A stretch of 52,658 bases of DNA from Xanthobacteraceae bacterium (GTDB lineage: Bacteria; Pseudomonadota; Alphaproteobacteria; Rhizobiales; Xanthobacteraceae). Below the pieces are notes generated by a model. The model searched no databases. It saw only the letters and a list, made by a program, of their open reading frames with translations, and was not told the DNA's origin. Positions 44,101-52,658 of this stretch are shown piece by piece. Where the stretch lies: assembly GCA_029266425.1 (NCBI GenBank), contig JAQSWY010000033.1, positions 1-52,658 on the forward strand, written 5' to 3'. Position 1 is the first letter of the stretch. Each line of letters opens with the position of its first letter. A program made the position numbers and the translations under genes.

Positions 44101-46481
44101 GGCGCCGCCCCGCTGCCCGCTGCCTGCAGCGCCTCGCGCACCCGGCGCGGCGTCATCGGGCAGGTGTCGAGTTCGACACCTAGGTCGCCCAGCGCATCAT
44201 TGATGGCGTTGCCGATCGCCGCCGGAGGAGCGATCGCGCCGCCCTCGCCGATGCCCTTCTGGCCGAACCGGGTGTTCGGCGAGGGCGTCTCCATGTGAGC
44301 GATGCGCACGTCCGGCATCTCGTTGGCGCCGGGGATCAGATAATCGGCGAAGGTCGAGGCGAGCGGCTGGCCGTTCTCGTCATAGGCCATCTCCTCATAG
44401 AGCGCGGTGCCGATCCCCTGCGCGGTGCCGCCATAGATCTGGCCGTCCACCACCATGGGGTTCAGCAGCACGCCGCCATCCTCGACCACGACATAATCGA
44501 GGATCTCGACCGCGCCGGTGCCGGGCGCCACCGCCACGACGGCGGCATGGGTGGCGTAGGAGAAGGTGCCGGTATCGACTACGGGGCGATAGCCGGCGAC
44601 GAGATCGATCCCATCGGGATCGACATCGGCCGGCAGGTTCTGCGGCCTGAGGTACCAGGTCGCGGCGATCTCGCGGAACGAGACCGAGCCGGCTGGCCCG
44701 TGCACCTCCGCGTCGCGGATGAAGACGGTTGCGAGATCGGCCTGCAGCAGATGCGCGCCGATCCGCTTCAGCCGCTCGCCGAGCTTCTCGCAGGCGGCGG
44801 CTACCGCGCCGCCCACCATCACTGCCGAGCGCGAGCCCCAGGTGCCGGTGGAATAGGGCGTCATGGCGGTGTCGCCATGCACCACATTGACCAGCTCCGG
44901 GTCGATGCCCAGCACCTCGCAGGCGATCTGCGCCAGCGTCGTCTCCATGGATTGGCCGTGGCTCTGGTTGCCGACCCGCACTTCCAGCGTGCCGTCCGGG
45001 GTCAAGCGCGCGCCGCACTGCTCGAAGCCCGGCACCATGGGAATGCCCCAGCCATGATAGACCGAGGTGCCGTGCGCACCCTGCTCGCAATAGACCGCGT
45101 AGCCGATGCCGATGCGCCGTCCATCCGGCTCGCCGGCGCGCTGGCGGGCACGCACCGCATCATGGTCGATCATGGCGCGGGCCCGGCGCAGGCTCTCCGG
45201 ATAGTCGCCCATGTCGAAATCCTTGCCGGTGATGCTCTTGAACGGCATCTGCTCCGGCTTGACGAGATTGCGCAGCCGCACCTCACAGGGCTCCAGCCCC
45301 GCGGCGCGGGCGACCGCATCCACCATCAATTCGATCGCGGTGCAGACACCCGTCCGCGCCACGCCGCGATAGGGCACGATGGGCGGCTTGTTGGTGCACG
45401 CCGAATAGGCGCGGCAGCGATAGGCGCCGAAGTCGTAGGGCCCCGGCAGGTTGGAGACCACCTGCGCGCCTTCGAGGCATGCCGAGAACGGATAGACCGA
45501 ATACGCCCCGGCATCGACATGGGCGAGGGCATCGAGCCCAAGCAACTTGCCGTCAGCATCGGCCCAGGCGGTCATTTCATAATGGTGCTCGCGGCAATTG
45601 GCGGCGGCGATCAGATGCTCGCGGCGGTCCTCCAGCCATTTGATCGGCCGATCGAGCTTGAGCGCCGCCCAGGAGCAGCACACTTCTTCCGGCTGCAGCA
45701 GCCCCTTCCAGCCGAAGCCGCCGCCGACATCGGGCGCCACGACGCGGATCTTGCGCAAGTCGAGCCCAAGACATTCGGCAAGCCCGGACCGCACGATGTG
45801 CGGCATCTGGGTGGAGGTCCAAAGCGCCAGCTGCTCGATATGGCGCTCATAGACTGCGATGCAGCCCTTGCCTTCCAGCGGCGCCATGCATTGACGGCTG
45901 GTGCGGACCCGGCGCGTCACCTTGATCGGCGCCGCCTCAAGCTCGGCGCGGCGCGCGTCGAAATTCTTCTCGGCGGCGGAGACGAGGAAGACGTTCTCCG
46001 GCCAATCCTCATGGATCAGAGCGGCATCGGGTGCGACGGCGCGTAGCATGTCGGAATTGGCCGGCAGTTCCTCGAACTCGACCGCGATCTCCTCCAGGAG
46101 GTCCTCGGCCTCGGCGCGGATGTCGGCCAGCACCATCACGATCGGCTCGCCGACGAAGCGCACCTTGTCGCTCGCGAGCGAAGGCTGGGCGGAGACGCGG
46201 AAGCCCGGCAGGCCGGTGCGGGCGAGGATGTCCTTCACGCCCACCATGTCGGCATGCGTGAAGGCGCGCCCCTTCAGATGTGCTGGAATATGGATCGCCT
46301 TAATCCGCCCATGAGCGATCGGCGAGCGCAGGAAAGCGGCCTCCAACTGGCCCGGAAATCGCATATCGCCGATGAAGCGGCCACGGCCTTCGAGGAGGCG
46401 GGCATCCTCCTTGCGGCGTACCGAGGCGCCGACGCCACGGTGGCTGCGGGCTTGACCGATCTGCTCCTCCGCGGGCCTCAC
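44097..46481 (-). CDS. Molybdenum hydroxylase large (molybdopterin-binding) subunit
   Basis: About 794 residues, CoxL/XdhB-type. Motifs: RVEDARLLEGRG-like start (RRKEDARLLEGRGRFIGD), APDVGGGFGWKG, and the catalytic Glu in IGEGGAIAPPAA. The active-site loop reads VPYRGVARTGVCTA, not the AYRCSFR of true (form I) CO dehydrogenase, so it should hydroxylate an organic substrate rather than oxidise CO. The exact start is unsure: the frame opens with TTG at 46496, and a GTG at 46481 with GGAGG five bases before it is preferred. It is divergent from a second large subunit. Confidence 0.88.
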   Translation of the reverse strand: MRPAEEQIGQARSHRGVGASVRRKEDARLLEGRGRFIGDMRFPGQLEAAFLRSPIAHGRIKAIHIPAHLKGRAFTHADMVGVKDILARTGLPGFRVSAQPSLASDKVRFVGEPIVMVLADIRAEAEDLLEEIAVEFEELPANSDMLRAVAPDAALIHEDWPENVFLVSAAEKNFDARRAELEAAPIKVTRRVRTSRQCMAPLEGKGCIAVYERHIEQLALWTSTQMPHIVRSGLAECLGLDLRKIRVVAPDVGGGFGWKGLLQPEEVCCSWAALKLDRPIKWLEDRREHLIAAANCREHHYEMTAWADADGKLLGLDALAHVDAGAYSVYPFSACLEGAQVVSNLPGPYDFGAYRCRAYSACTNKPPIVPYRGVARTGVCTAIELMVDAVARAAGLEPCEVRLRNLVKPEQMPFKSITGKDFDMGDYPESLRRARAMIDHDAVRARQRAGEPDGRRIGIGYAVYCEQGAHGTSVYHGWGIPMVPGFEQCGARLTPDGTLEVRVGNQSHGQSMETTLAQIACEVLGIDPELVNVVHGDTAMTPYSTGTWGSRSAVMVGGAVAAACEKLGERLKRIGAHLLQADLATVFIRDAEVHGPAGSVSFREIAATWYLRPQNLPADVDPDGIDLVAGYRPVVDTGTFSYATHAAVVAVAPGTGAVEILDYVVVEDGGVLLNPMVVDGQIYGGTAQGIGTALYEEMAYDENGQPLASTFADYLIPGANEMPDVRIAHMETPSPNTRFGQKGIGEGGAIAPPAAIGNAINDALGDLGVELDTCPMTPRRVREALQAAGSGAAP

Positions 46482-46624
46482 CAACGCCTCCGCCAACCTC
46501 TTGTGCGCTGCACTATCTTATTAGAGTATCGAGAATATCAAGGCCGATGTGCTGATCTTCGCATAAATAGTACCAATCGCAACGGGGTCGCCTTGTGCGA
46601 CACCCGACGGCTCGGAGAGTGACG
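46482..46624. promoter_or_regulatory. Divergent promoter region between two large-subunit genes
   Basis: About 140 bases, AT-richer in the middle (CTTATTAGAGTATCGAGAAT), between two molybdenum hydroxylase large-subunit genes transcribed in opposite directions. It must contain promoters for both. No regulator gene lies nearby. Confidence 0.4.
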
Positions 46625-48916
46625 ATGAAATTCGGTGTCGGCCAGCCTTTCCGGCGCGTTGAGGATCTGCGTTTCATCACCGGAACCGGCCGCTACACCG
46701 ACGATCACCGCCATGAGGACGAGGCCTTCGCCGTGGTGGTGCGCTCCCGCATCGCCCACGGGGTGCTGCAATCCGTCGACGCCGATGCTGCGCGTGCGAT
46801 GCCGGGCGTGCTCGGTGTCTTCACCGCCGCCGATCTCCACGCCGACGGCATCGGCACGCTGCCCATCGTGGTGGTGCTCGACCATGCCGAGGGCGGCACC
46901 ATGCCGGTGCCGCCGCGCGCGCTGCTTGCCCGCGACAAGGTGCGCTATCTCGGCGAGCCGATCGCCTTCGTGGTGGCGGAGACAGTGATCGAGGCGGTGG
47001 AGGCGGCAGAGGCGGTGGCGATCCAGATCGACGATCTCCCGGTCGCGGTCGAGCCGAAGGCTGCCCTCGCGGAGGGTGCGCCGCTCCTCTATGACGAAGC
47101 GCCTGGCAATCTCGCGCTGCATTTCACCCTCGGCGACGTCGCTGCCGCAGAAGCCGCGCTCGAAGCCTCCAACCGTGTGGTCGAGGTCGAGCTCATCAAT
47201 AACCGCATCGTGGTGAACTCGCTCGAGGCGCGCAATGCCATAGGCCTGTTCGAGCCCGAGACCGGCGACTTCACCTTGATCTCCGGCACACAGGGCAGCC
47301 ACATGATCCGCGAGTGGCTGTTCGAGCCGGTGTTCGCTCTGCCGCCTTCGAGACTGCGGGTGATCACGCCCGATGTAGGCGGCGGCTTCGGCATGAAGGC
47401 AGTCCCCTACCCCGAACAGGCGCTGGTGCTCTACGCCGCCCGCAAGCTCGGGCGGCCGGTGCGCTGGCAGTCCTCGCGCTCGGATGCGTTCCTGTCGGAC
47501 ACTCAAGGCCGGGACAATCGCTCCCGCGCCCGGCTCGGGCTTGATGCCGAGGGCCGCTTCACCGCGCTCAAGGTCGAGACGCTGGCGAGCTGCGGCGGCG
47601 CGCTCTCCGCCTTCGGGGTCTATTGCCCGACGCTCTCCGGCCCGCCCATGGCGCCGGGTGTCTACCGCATTCCGAAAGTCGCGACCGATGTGCGCATCGC
47701 CTTCACCAACAACGCGCCGATCGATGCCTATCGTGGCGCCGGCCGGCCGGAGGCGGCCTATCTGGTCGAGCGCCTGGTCGACAAGGCGGCGCGCGAGGCC
47801 GGGATTGCGCCGGACGCGCTGCGCGCCCTCAACATGATCGCGCCGGAAGAGATGCCGCACACCACCGACACCGGCGTCACCTATGATTCCGGCGACTTCG
47901 CCGCGGTGATGCGCACCGGGCTCAAAGCCGCCGACTGGGATGGGTTCAAGAGCCGCCGCACGCAAGCCGACGGGCGGCTGCGCGGTATCGGCCTTGCCTA
48001 TTACATCGAGCGCACCGGCGTACCGGGCAATGAGGGCGCGGTGGTCGAGATCGGCGCGGACGGGCGCATCGTCCTGCATGTCGGCACGCAATCGACCGGC
48101 CAGGGCCACGAGACCACCTATGTGCAGATGTTGGCCGAGCGGCTCGACGTGCCGCCGGAATCCATCACCGTGAAGACCGGCGATACGCGCCAGGCCTTGC
48201 CCTCTGCCGGCGGCACGGTCGCCTCGCGCTCCATGGTGCATGGCGGCGGCGCGCTCATGCTCGCCGCCAAGGCGGTAATCACCGAGGCGCGCCCGCACGC
48301 GGCGAAGATGCTCGACGTGGCACCGGAGGCCGTCGAATTCGACAGCGGCGCCTTTCGCGCCACCGGCACCAATCGCCATGTCGGGCTGATGGAGGTCGCG
48401 GCCTTTGCCGGCGGGCTGACCGGCGTCGGCGACTTCAACCAGGAGGACGGCACCTTCCCGAACGGCGCGCACGTTTGCGAGGTGGCGGTCGATCCGGAGA
48501 CCGGACGCATCGAGGTCGAGCGCTACACCGTGGTCGATGATTTCGGCCGGGTGCTCAATCCGCTCCTCCTCGGCGGCCAGATCCATGGCGGCATCGCGCA
48601 AGGGCTCGGCCAGGCGATGATGGAGCACACCGTCTATGATCCCGACAATGGGCAGCTGCTCTCCGGCTCCTTCATGGATTACGGCGTGCCGCGCGCCGAT
48701 GACCTGCCCTTCTTCAGCTTCGCGACGCAGAACGTGCCCTGCACCACCAATCCGCTCGGCATCAAAGGCGCCGGGGAAGCCGGCGCCATCGGCGCGCCGC
48801 CTGCCTTCGTCAATGCGGTGGTCGACGCGCTGGTCCACCTCGGCATCGACCATCTCGACATGCCCCTTACCCCGTCGCGGGTGTGGGAAGCGATCGAGGC
48901 GGCGAAGCACGGCTGA
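46625..48916 (+). CDS. Solitary molybdenum hydroxylase large subunit (CoxL-like)
   Basis: A 763-residue CoxL/XdhB-type subunit. Motifs: RRVEDLRFITGTGRYTDD, TPDVGGGFGMK, the form II-type loop DAYRGAGRPEAAYLVERLVD and the catalytic Glu in KGAGEAGAIGAPPA. GGAGAG precedes the ATG at 46625. Medium and small subunits are not encoded beside it on the plus strand. It could share the M and S/G subunits of the divergent operon or those encoded at 6773-8090. Substrate unknown; the loop argues against CO. Confidence 0.88.
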   Translation: MKFGVGQPFRRVEDLRFITGTGRYTDDHRHEDEAFAVVVRSRIAHGVLQSVDADAARAMPGVLGVFTAADLHADGIGTLPIVVVLDHAEGGTMPVPPRALLARDKVRYLGEPIAFVVAETVIEAVEAAEAVAIQIDDLPVAVEPKAALAEGAPLLYDEAPGNLALHFTLGDVAAAEAALEASNRVVEVELINNRIVVNSLEARNAIGLFEPETGDFTLISGTQGSHMIREWLFEPVFALPPSRLRVITPDVGGGFGMKAVPYPEQALVLYAARKLGRPVRWQSSRSDAFLSDTQGRDNRSRARLGLDAEGRFTALKVETLASCGGALSAFGVYCPTLSGPPMAPGVYRIPKVATDVRIAFTNNAPIDAYRGAGRPEAAYLVERLVDKAAREAGIAPDALRALNMIAPEEMPHTTDTGVTYDSGDFAAVMRTGLKAADWDGFKSRRTQADGRLRGIGLAYYIERTGVPGNEGAVVEIGADGRIVLHVGTQSTGQGHETTYVQMLAERLDVPPESITVKTGDTRQALPSAGGTVASRSMVHGGGALMLAAKAVITEARPHAAKMLDVAPEAVEFDSGAFRATGTNRHVGLMEVAAFAGGLTGVGDFNQEDGTFPNGAHVCEVAVDPETGRIEVERYTVVDDFGRVLNPLLLGGQIHGGIAQGLGQAMMEHTVYDPDNGQLLSGSFMDYGVPRADDLPFFSFATQNVPCTTNPLGIKGAGEAGAIGAPPAFVNAVVDALVHLGIDHLDMPLTPSRVWEAIEAAKHG

Positions 48917-48928
48917 AGCTTCGCTCTG

Positions 48929-48957
48929 GCAATGCTCTGACCAAACCAGAGCATTGC
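48929..48957. terminator. Hairpin between convergent genes, probable bidirectional terminator
   Basis: GCAATGCTCTG (48929-48939), loop ACCAAAC, CAGAGCATTGC (48947-48957): a perfect 11-bp stem. It lies 12 bases after the large-subunit stop and touches the stop codon of the convergent phosphoribosyltransferase gene. No long T-run follows, so efficiency is uncertain. Confidence 0.6.
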
Positions 48958-49682
48958 TACGGCACATCCGGCATCGTTGCTTGCAGCGGCCACCAGCCGT
49001 CTTGCTTCAGCTCGAACAACGGGCAGCCATAGGCGGCGCGCACCGGGGGGGAGTCCGCGAGTGCCGCGAGCGGCTCCCGCCAGCGACTGGTCTGCTTCAT
49101 CGCCACCACGATCCCCACCACCACGGCGCCGAGACGGGCGAGCAGCCGGCAGGCGGCGATCGCGGTGGTGCCGGTCGAGATGGCGTCGTCGACGATGACG
49201 ACCCGCCGACTCTGGACCAGCGGCAGCAGATTGGGATCAAGGCGCAGCCGCTTGCCCGCTTCGGGACTGGTGATCGAAGAGACCGGCTCGCTCAGCGCGT
49301 CGTCGTACCAGAACTTCCTGCTGTAGCCGAGCGGCGCATGGCGCGGCTGGCCGAGCCGGTCCGCCACCAGCGCGGCGAAGGCGAGGCCGAGCGTCGGCAG
49401 CCCGACGACGAGCTCGGCGCCGAGCCAGCGCGCCTCGTCGGCCATGTGGTCGGCGAGCGCGGCGATGACGTCATGCGAAGCCTGGTTGGCGATCAGCGAA
49501 GCAACCGCGAGCCCCTTGTCCGGCAGGGCGCGCAAGGGCAGCACCAGGATCCGCCCGCAAGGCAGCCGCACCGGATAGCCCCAGCGAAAAGGCGGCGACG
49601 CCGAGAAGCGCGCCGGCACCTCCTCGCTGAGGTCCTGCCAATAGTCGAGCGTCGGCTCGGTGAAATCGGCCCTCTCGCTCAC
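48957..49682 (-). CDS. Phosphoribosyltransferase-family protein
   Basis: A 241-residue protein with a type I PRTase fold. The PRPP loop VVIVDDAISTGTTA near residue 161 is intact, and LVVGLPTLGLAFAALVADRL and GYSRKFWYDD are as in adenine/purine PRTase relatives. The substrate base is unknown; a regulator without enzyme activity (like PurR or PyrR) is possible. It begins with GTG overlapping the stop of the GMC oxidoreductase (GTGA), an odd partner, and so appears to be co-expressed with it. Confidence 0.82.
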   Translation of the reverse strand: MSERADFTEPTLDYWQDLSEEVPARFSASPPFRWGYPVRLPCGRILVLPLRALPDKGLAVASLIANQASHDVIAALADHMADEARWLGAELVVGLPTLGLAFAALVADRLGQPRHAPLGYSRKFWYDDALSEPVSSITSPEAGKRLRLDPNLLPLVQSRRVVIVDDAISTGTTAIAACRLLARLGAVVVGIVVAMKQTSRWREPLAALADSPPVRAAYGCPLFELKQDGWWPLQATMPDVP

Positions 49683-51259
49683 AGCTCCCCTTTGGACATC
49701 TGGCCGGCGATGAAATCGGCCTGGCGGATCGCCAGCGCGACGATGGTCAGCGTCGGATTGCAGGCGCCGCCGGTGGCGAAACCGCTGCCGTCGGCGATGA
49801 ACAGGTTCGGCACCTCGTGGGCGCGGCCATTGACGTCGAGCACGCCGTCTTCGGCGCGCGCGGCCATGCGGTTGGAGCCGAGATTGTGGCTCGCCGGATA
49901 GGCCGGCGCCTCGATCGAGCGCTTCGCCCCGGCCGCCTTGTGGATCGCCGTCATGGTCTTGTAGCCATGGTTGCGCAGCCTCAGGTCGTTCGGGTGGTCG
50001 TCATAGTGGATGTTGGCCACCGGCACCCCGAAGGCGTCGAGCTCGTCGGTCAGCGTCACTCGGTTGCCGGGCTGCGGCATGTCCTCGCCGGACAGCAGCA
50101 TGCCGGCCATGTGGCTGTACTGCTCGATGACCGAGACGAAATCGCGCCCCCACCAGCCCGGCTCGAGGAAGGCCGCGGTGGTCGGCAGGCCCATCGAGTT
50201 CAGCTCGACATAATAGCCGCCGGCAAAGCCGCGCGCGGGATCATGGCGCACGAAGTCGCGCACCAGCCCGGTCATGATCTCGCCGCGGTGCATGTTCACC
50301 GGCTTGTCGAACACCGACCACACGGTCTGAATCACGTGGCGCAGATAATGCCGGCCGACATGGCCCCAGCCATTGGCGAGCCCGTCGGGGAAGCGCCCGC
50401 TCGCCGAGTGCAGCAGCAGCCGCGGGCTCTCGATGCAATTGCCGGCGAGCACCACCGCCCGCGCCTTCTGGCGCTGCCGGATGCCGGCGGCATCGACATA
50501 GACCACGCCCGAGGCGTTGCCCGCCTCGTCGTGCTCGATCAGGACCGCGCGCGATTGCGGGCGAAGCTCCAGCTTGCCGGTCGCGAGCGCCCGCGGGATC
50601 TCGACATTCAGCGTCGACCAGCGCGAGCCGGTCTTGTCGCCGGTGATGGTGAAGCCGTCCTGGATGGTCGCCGGGCGGCCGTCATAGGCGATGGAGTTGA
50701 TGGCGTGGCGGCCGGTCGAGACTTCGAAGCCGAGCCGCTTGGCGCCCCAGTACATGACCTTGAAATTGTTGTTCGGCGGCAAGGGCGGCAAGCCGTTGGT
50801 GCCGGTCACCCCCATCTTGGCCTCGGCGAGATCGTAGTAGGGTTCGAGCTCGTCGAGCGTGATCGGCCAGTCGATCAGGCTGGTGCCGGGAATGTCGCCA
50901 TAGACGGTGCGCGCGCGCATCTCGTCCTCGATCAGGCGATAGCAGCAGCCGGACCAGTGGGTGGTGGTGCCGCCGACCACCTGGCAGTGCCAGCTCGGCG
51001 CTTCGGGATGGTCTTTCGCCACCCTCCAGCTGCCGGACGAGGTACGCTTGTCGAGCCAGGACAGCATCTCGTAGCCGCCCCATTCGTCATTGACGAAGTC
51101 CTCAGGCGTGAGGTGCCTGCCCGCCTCCAGAAGCACCACTTCGACGCCGCGTCTGGTCAATTCATGGGCAAGCGTGCCGCCGCCGGCGCCGGAGCCGATG
51201 ATCACCACGACGCCGTCATCGTCGAGGTCGTAGCGCTTGGGGGTGGAAATGGCGTCCAT
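49679..51259 (-). CDS. GMC-family FAD-dependent oxidoreductase (gluconate dehydrogenase large-subunit-like)
   Basis: A 526-residue flavoprotein. The dinucleotide motif VVVIIGSGAGGGTLAHELTR is near residues 17-36, the GMC pattern VVGGTTTHWSGCCYRL around 98 shows where FAD is held, and the C-terminal SHNLGSNRMAARAEDGVLD with PNLFIADGSGFATGGACNPT is typical of sugar/alcohol dehydrogenases of the gluconate 2-dehydrogenase group. It oxidises an alcohol or sugar acid and passes electrons to an acceptor. No signal peptide; periplasmic export would rely on the partner, but that too lacks one. The subunit-3-like gene lies 45 bases upstream. Confidence 0.9.
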   Translation of the reverse strand: MDAISTPKRYDLDDDGVVVIIGSGAGGGTLAHELTRRGVEVVLLEAGRHLTPEDFVNDEWGGYEMLSWLDKRTSSGSWRVAKDHPEAPSWHCQVVGGTTTHWSGCCYRLIEDEMRARTVYGDIPGTSLIDWPITLDELEPYYDLAEAKMGVTGTNGLPPLPPNNNFKVMYWGAKRLGFEVSTGRHAINSIAYDGRPATIQDGFTITGDKTGSRWSTLNVEIPRALATGKLELRPQSRAVLIEHDEAGNASGVVYVDAAGIRQRQKARAVVLAGNCIESPRLLLHSASGRFPDGLANGWGHVGRHYLRHVIQTVWSVFDKPVNMHRGEIMTGLVRDFVRHDPARGFAGGYYVELNSMGLPTTAAFLEPGWWGRDFVSVIEQYSHMAGMLLSGEDMPQPGNRVTLTDELDAFGVPVANIHYDDHPNDLRLRNHGYKTMTAIHKAAGAKRSIEAPAYPASHNLGSNRMAARAEDGVLDVNGRAHEVPNLFIADGSGFATGGACNPTLTIVALAIRQADFIAGQMSKGEL

Positions 51260-51304
51260 GGCGAAGGTCCGGTCTGAGAGCGTGATGCGCGGAGGATTGG
51301 TGGC

Positions 51305-51802
51305 TCAGCCCGCCAACGGCGGATCGGGCAGCCAGTCGAGATCGTCGAAGCCGCGCTTCACATAGCCGCCGAGATGTACCGAGGCGCCCTCATAGCCGAA
51401 CGCCTGCCACACCTCGATGTCGTCATAGAGAAAGCGCACCGTGGAGCGCTGCACCAGCCGGAACGCGGGCGTGCCTTCCAGCCGCTTCAGGACTTCGACC
51501 CGATAGCCCTCCGACAGCTCGGTGAAGGGCAGCGGCATAGCCTCGTCGGCGAGATCGACGAACTGCGCCATCATCTGCGCCGCATTGGGCGAGGCGCCGG
51601 CCATGCGGTCGAACGCGGCCACGACGCGTTGATAGACACGCTCGGGCAGGCCGTCATGCGGATAGAGGGTGCGGGCCGCGCTCGCCAGCGTCTCGGCGAC
51701 ATGGGCGTCGAACACGCGCAGCGCGCTCACCCATTCCGATCCCTCGGGGAGTTCGATGCTGCTGCCCGCGAGCTTCGGATCCTTATGCGCTACGACACTC
51801 AT
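51305..51802 (-). CDS. Gluconate 2-dehydrogenase subunit 3-like protein
   Basis: A 165-residue protein upstream of the GMC gene. Text such as TLASAARTLYPHDGLPERVY and VWQAFGYEGASVHLGGYV is what is seen in small partners of GMC dehydrogenases (subunit 3 family). The usual Tat signal of that family is not present from this start; a longer frame to 51892 gives no better leader. It probably stabilises or helps fold the flavoprotein. No cytochrome subunit is encoded in the window, so the electron acceptor is unknown. Confidence 0.72.
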   Translation of the reverse strand: MSVVAHKDPKLAGSSIELPEGSEWVSALRVFDAHVAETLASAARTLYPHDGLPERVYQRVVAAFDRMAGASPNAAQMMAQFVDLADEAMPLPFTELSEGYRVEVLKRLEGTPAFRLVQRSTVRFLYDDIEVWQAFGYEGASVHLGGYVKRGFDDLDWLPDPPLAG

Positions 51803-51957
51803 CAGACGGACGTCTCCCTGCACTGCGCTGGAACGGCGATGCCGAGGATGCAAATTTCCGTCCATGTGAGGCCGGCGAAGCGGCCGGACCATTTACCCTT
51901 TTCGACGCTTCGGCTTCCGATTTTCCAAACCGGTCTCGCGGCCCTAGATTCCCGCGC

Positions 51958-52539
51958 ATGGAGCTCACCATCCGCCCGCTCACGCCCGATCTGTGGCCCG
52001 CGCTCGAGGACCTGTTCGGCGCGATTGGCGCCTGCAATGGCTGCTGGTGCATGTATGGGCGGATCGGCAGCGCCTATCGCAAGCGGCCGCGTGAGGAGAA
52101 CAAGACCGATTTCCGGGACATTGTGATGCGTGGCCCGCCGCCCGGCCTGCTGGCCTTCGACGGCGATGTCCCGGTTGGCTGGTGCCAACTCACGCCGCGC
52201 AGTGCTCTGCCGTGGCTCGACCGAAACTGGCGGCTCAAGCCTGTCGATGACGAGCCGGTGTGGTCGCTGTCCTGCCTCTATGTGCGCAAAGGCTACCGTC
52301 GGCGGGGCGTCACCTCCCGCCTCATCGCCGCAGCGATCGAGGCGGCGCGCAGGGCGCAAGCGCCGGCGCTGGAGGCCCATCCGTTCGATGCCGAGGTCTC
52401 GCCCAGCGCCTCCGGCAGCGGCTATGCCTCGACCTTCGCCCGCGCCGGCTTCGTGGAAGTCGCCCGGCGCACGCCGGCGCGGCCGATCATGCGCTATGAA
52501 CTGGAGGGGACGGCGGATGTCATCGATGAGGCGCTTTGA
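51958..52539 (+). CDS. GNAT-family N-acetyltransferase
   Basis: A 193-residue acetyltransferase. The acetyl-CoA pyrophosphate loop RKGYRRRGV is at 110-118, preceded by the strand VWSLSCLYV and followed by helix TSRLIAAAIEAARRA. A Cys/Trp-rich N-terminal patch, GACNGCWCMYGR, recurs in one subgroup of these proteins. The final strand has GSGYASTFARAGFVEVAR. The substrate is unknown. It is divergent from the GMC operon across a 155-base spacer. Confidence 0.87.
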   Translation: MELTIRPLTPDLWPALEDLFGAIGACNGCWCMYGRIGSAYRKRPREENKTDFRDIVMRGPPPGLLAFDGDVPVGWCQLTPRSALPWLDRNWRLKPVDDEPVWSLSCLYVRKGYRRRGVTSRLIAAAIEAARRAQAPALEAHPFDAEVSPSASGSGYASTFARAGFVEVARRTPARPIMRYELEGTADVIDEAL

Positions 52540-52658
52540 ATGACTGCAGACCTGGAAAATTCGGTAGACTGGCGGATGATGATCAGGCCCTTGATCCGAC
52601 CTCCTCCTGACCGACCGTCGCTGCGCGCCGATCCACCGAGACAGGCCGGCTCGAGTCC

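Noticed and set aside
44097..48916. Calling either large subunit a CO dehydrogenase
   Set aside because: Neither has the AYRCSFR active-site loop of form I CO dehydrogenase; the loops read PYRGVAR and AYRGAGR, typical of other molybdenum hydroxylases.
46538..48967. Minus-strand open frame of 809 codons opposite the solitary large subunit
   Set aside because: Shadow of a real 763-residue gene with family motifs on the plus strand.
52540..52658. Possible gene start at the right edge
   Set aside because: The last 119 bases show no frame with recognisable protein; too short to judge.

Overview
The window is high-GC DNA dense in ABC transporters, molybdenum hydroxylase genes and oxidoreductases. 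Gene content (liv, NitT/TauT and polyol ABC systems, FixJ-type regulators, CoxL/M/S families) and several families of palindromic intergenic repeats suggest a soil or plant-associated alphaproteobacterium of the Hyphomicrobiales (Rhizobiales). The genus cannot be fixed from the sequence alone. No rRNA, tRNA, CRISPR array, transposase or phage gene was recognised.

Layout. 1-1422: edge of a frameshifted RidA-like gene and an M20 (ArgE-type) deacylase. 1423-2333: repeat-bearing spacer. 2334-5135: NitT/TauT-type ABC importer. 5158-6551: thioredoxin-reductase-like flavoprotein with its Rrf2 regulator and a likely operator. 6773-8090: medium (FAD) and small (2Fe-2S) subunits of a molybdenum hydroxylase with no large subunit beside them. 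8425-17586: a complete Liv-type ABC importer followed by a fold-type II PLP enzyme, a two-subunit CoA-transferase and an F420-type LLM oxidoreductase, all on the plus strand; this looks like a catabolic unit for an unidentified substrate. 17700-18800: patatin-like lipase. 18818-26293: AraC regulator, sugar/polyol ABC importer, L-xylulose-reductase-like SDR and xylitol/sorbitol-type dehydrogenase, a coherent polyol pathway. 26545-31789: glycine-rich exported protein, kelch protein, a serine-protease-fold protein lacking its catalytic triad, LysR regulator, SnoaL-like protein and a broken MmgE/PrpD gene. 31793-37816: FO synthase (F420 biosynthesis) directly behind pxpA, divergent pxpB-pxpC (5-oxoprolinase) and a GntR regulator. 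38239-41340: an overlapping operon of a PAS protein with a gutted histidine-kinase module and three response regulators. 41637-42106: frameshifted cupin gene. 42110-48916: a three-gene molybdenum hydroxylase operon whose small subunit is fused to a CoxG/SRPBCC domain, divergent from a second, solitary large subunit. 48957-51802: GMC oxidoreductase, its subunit-3-like partner and a phosphoribosyltransferase. 51958-52539: GNAT acetyltransferase.

The most interesting threads are: (i) the liv/PLP/CoA-transferase/LLM unit, a candidate undescribed degradation pathway; (ii) F420 in an apparent alphaproteobacterium, since a full CofG-CofH fusion and an F420-family LLM enzyme lie in the same window; (iii) a histidine-kinase-like protein with no phosphoacceptor domain, kept in an operon with three apparently intact response regulators; (iv) solitary coxMS and solitary coxL genes that could pair in trans. 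At least three genes are broken (RidA-like, PrpD-like, cupin), so some local decay, or some sequence error, is present.
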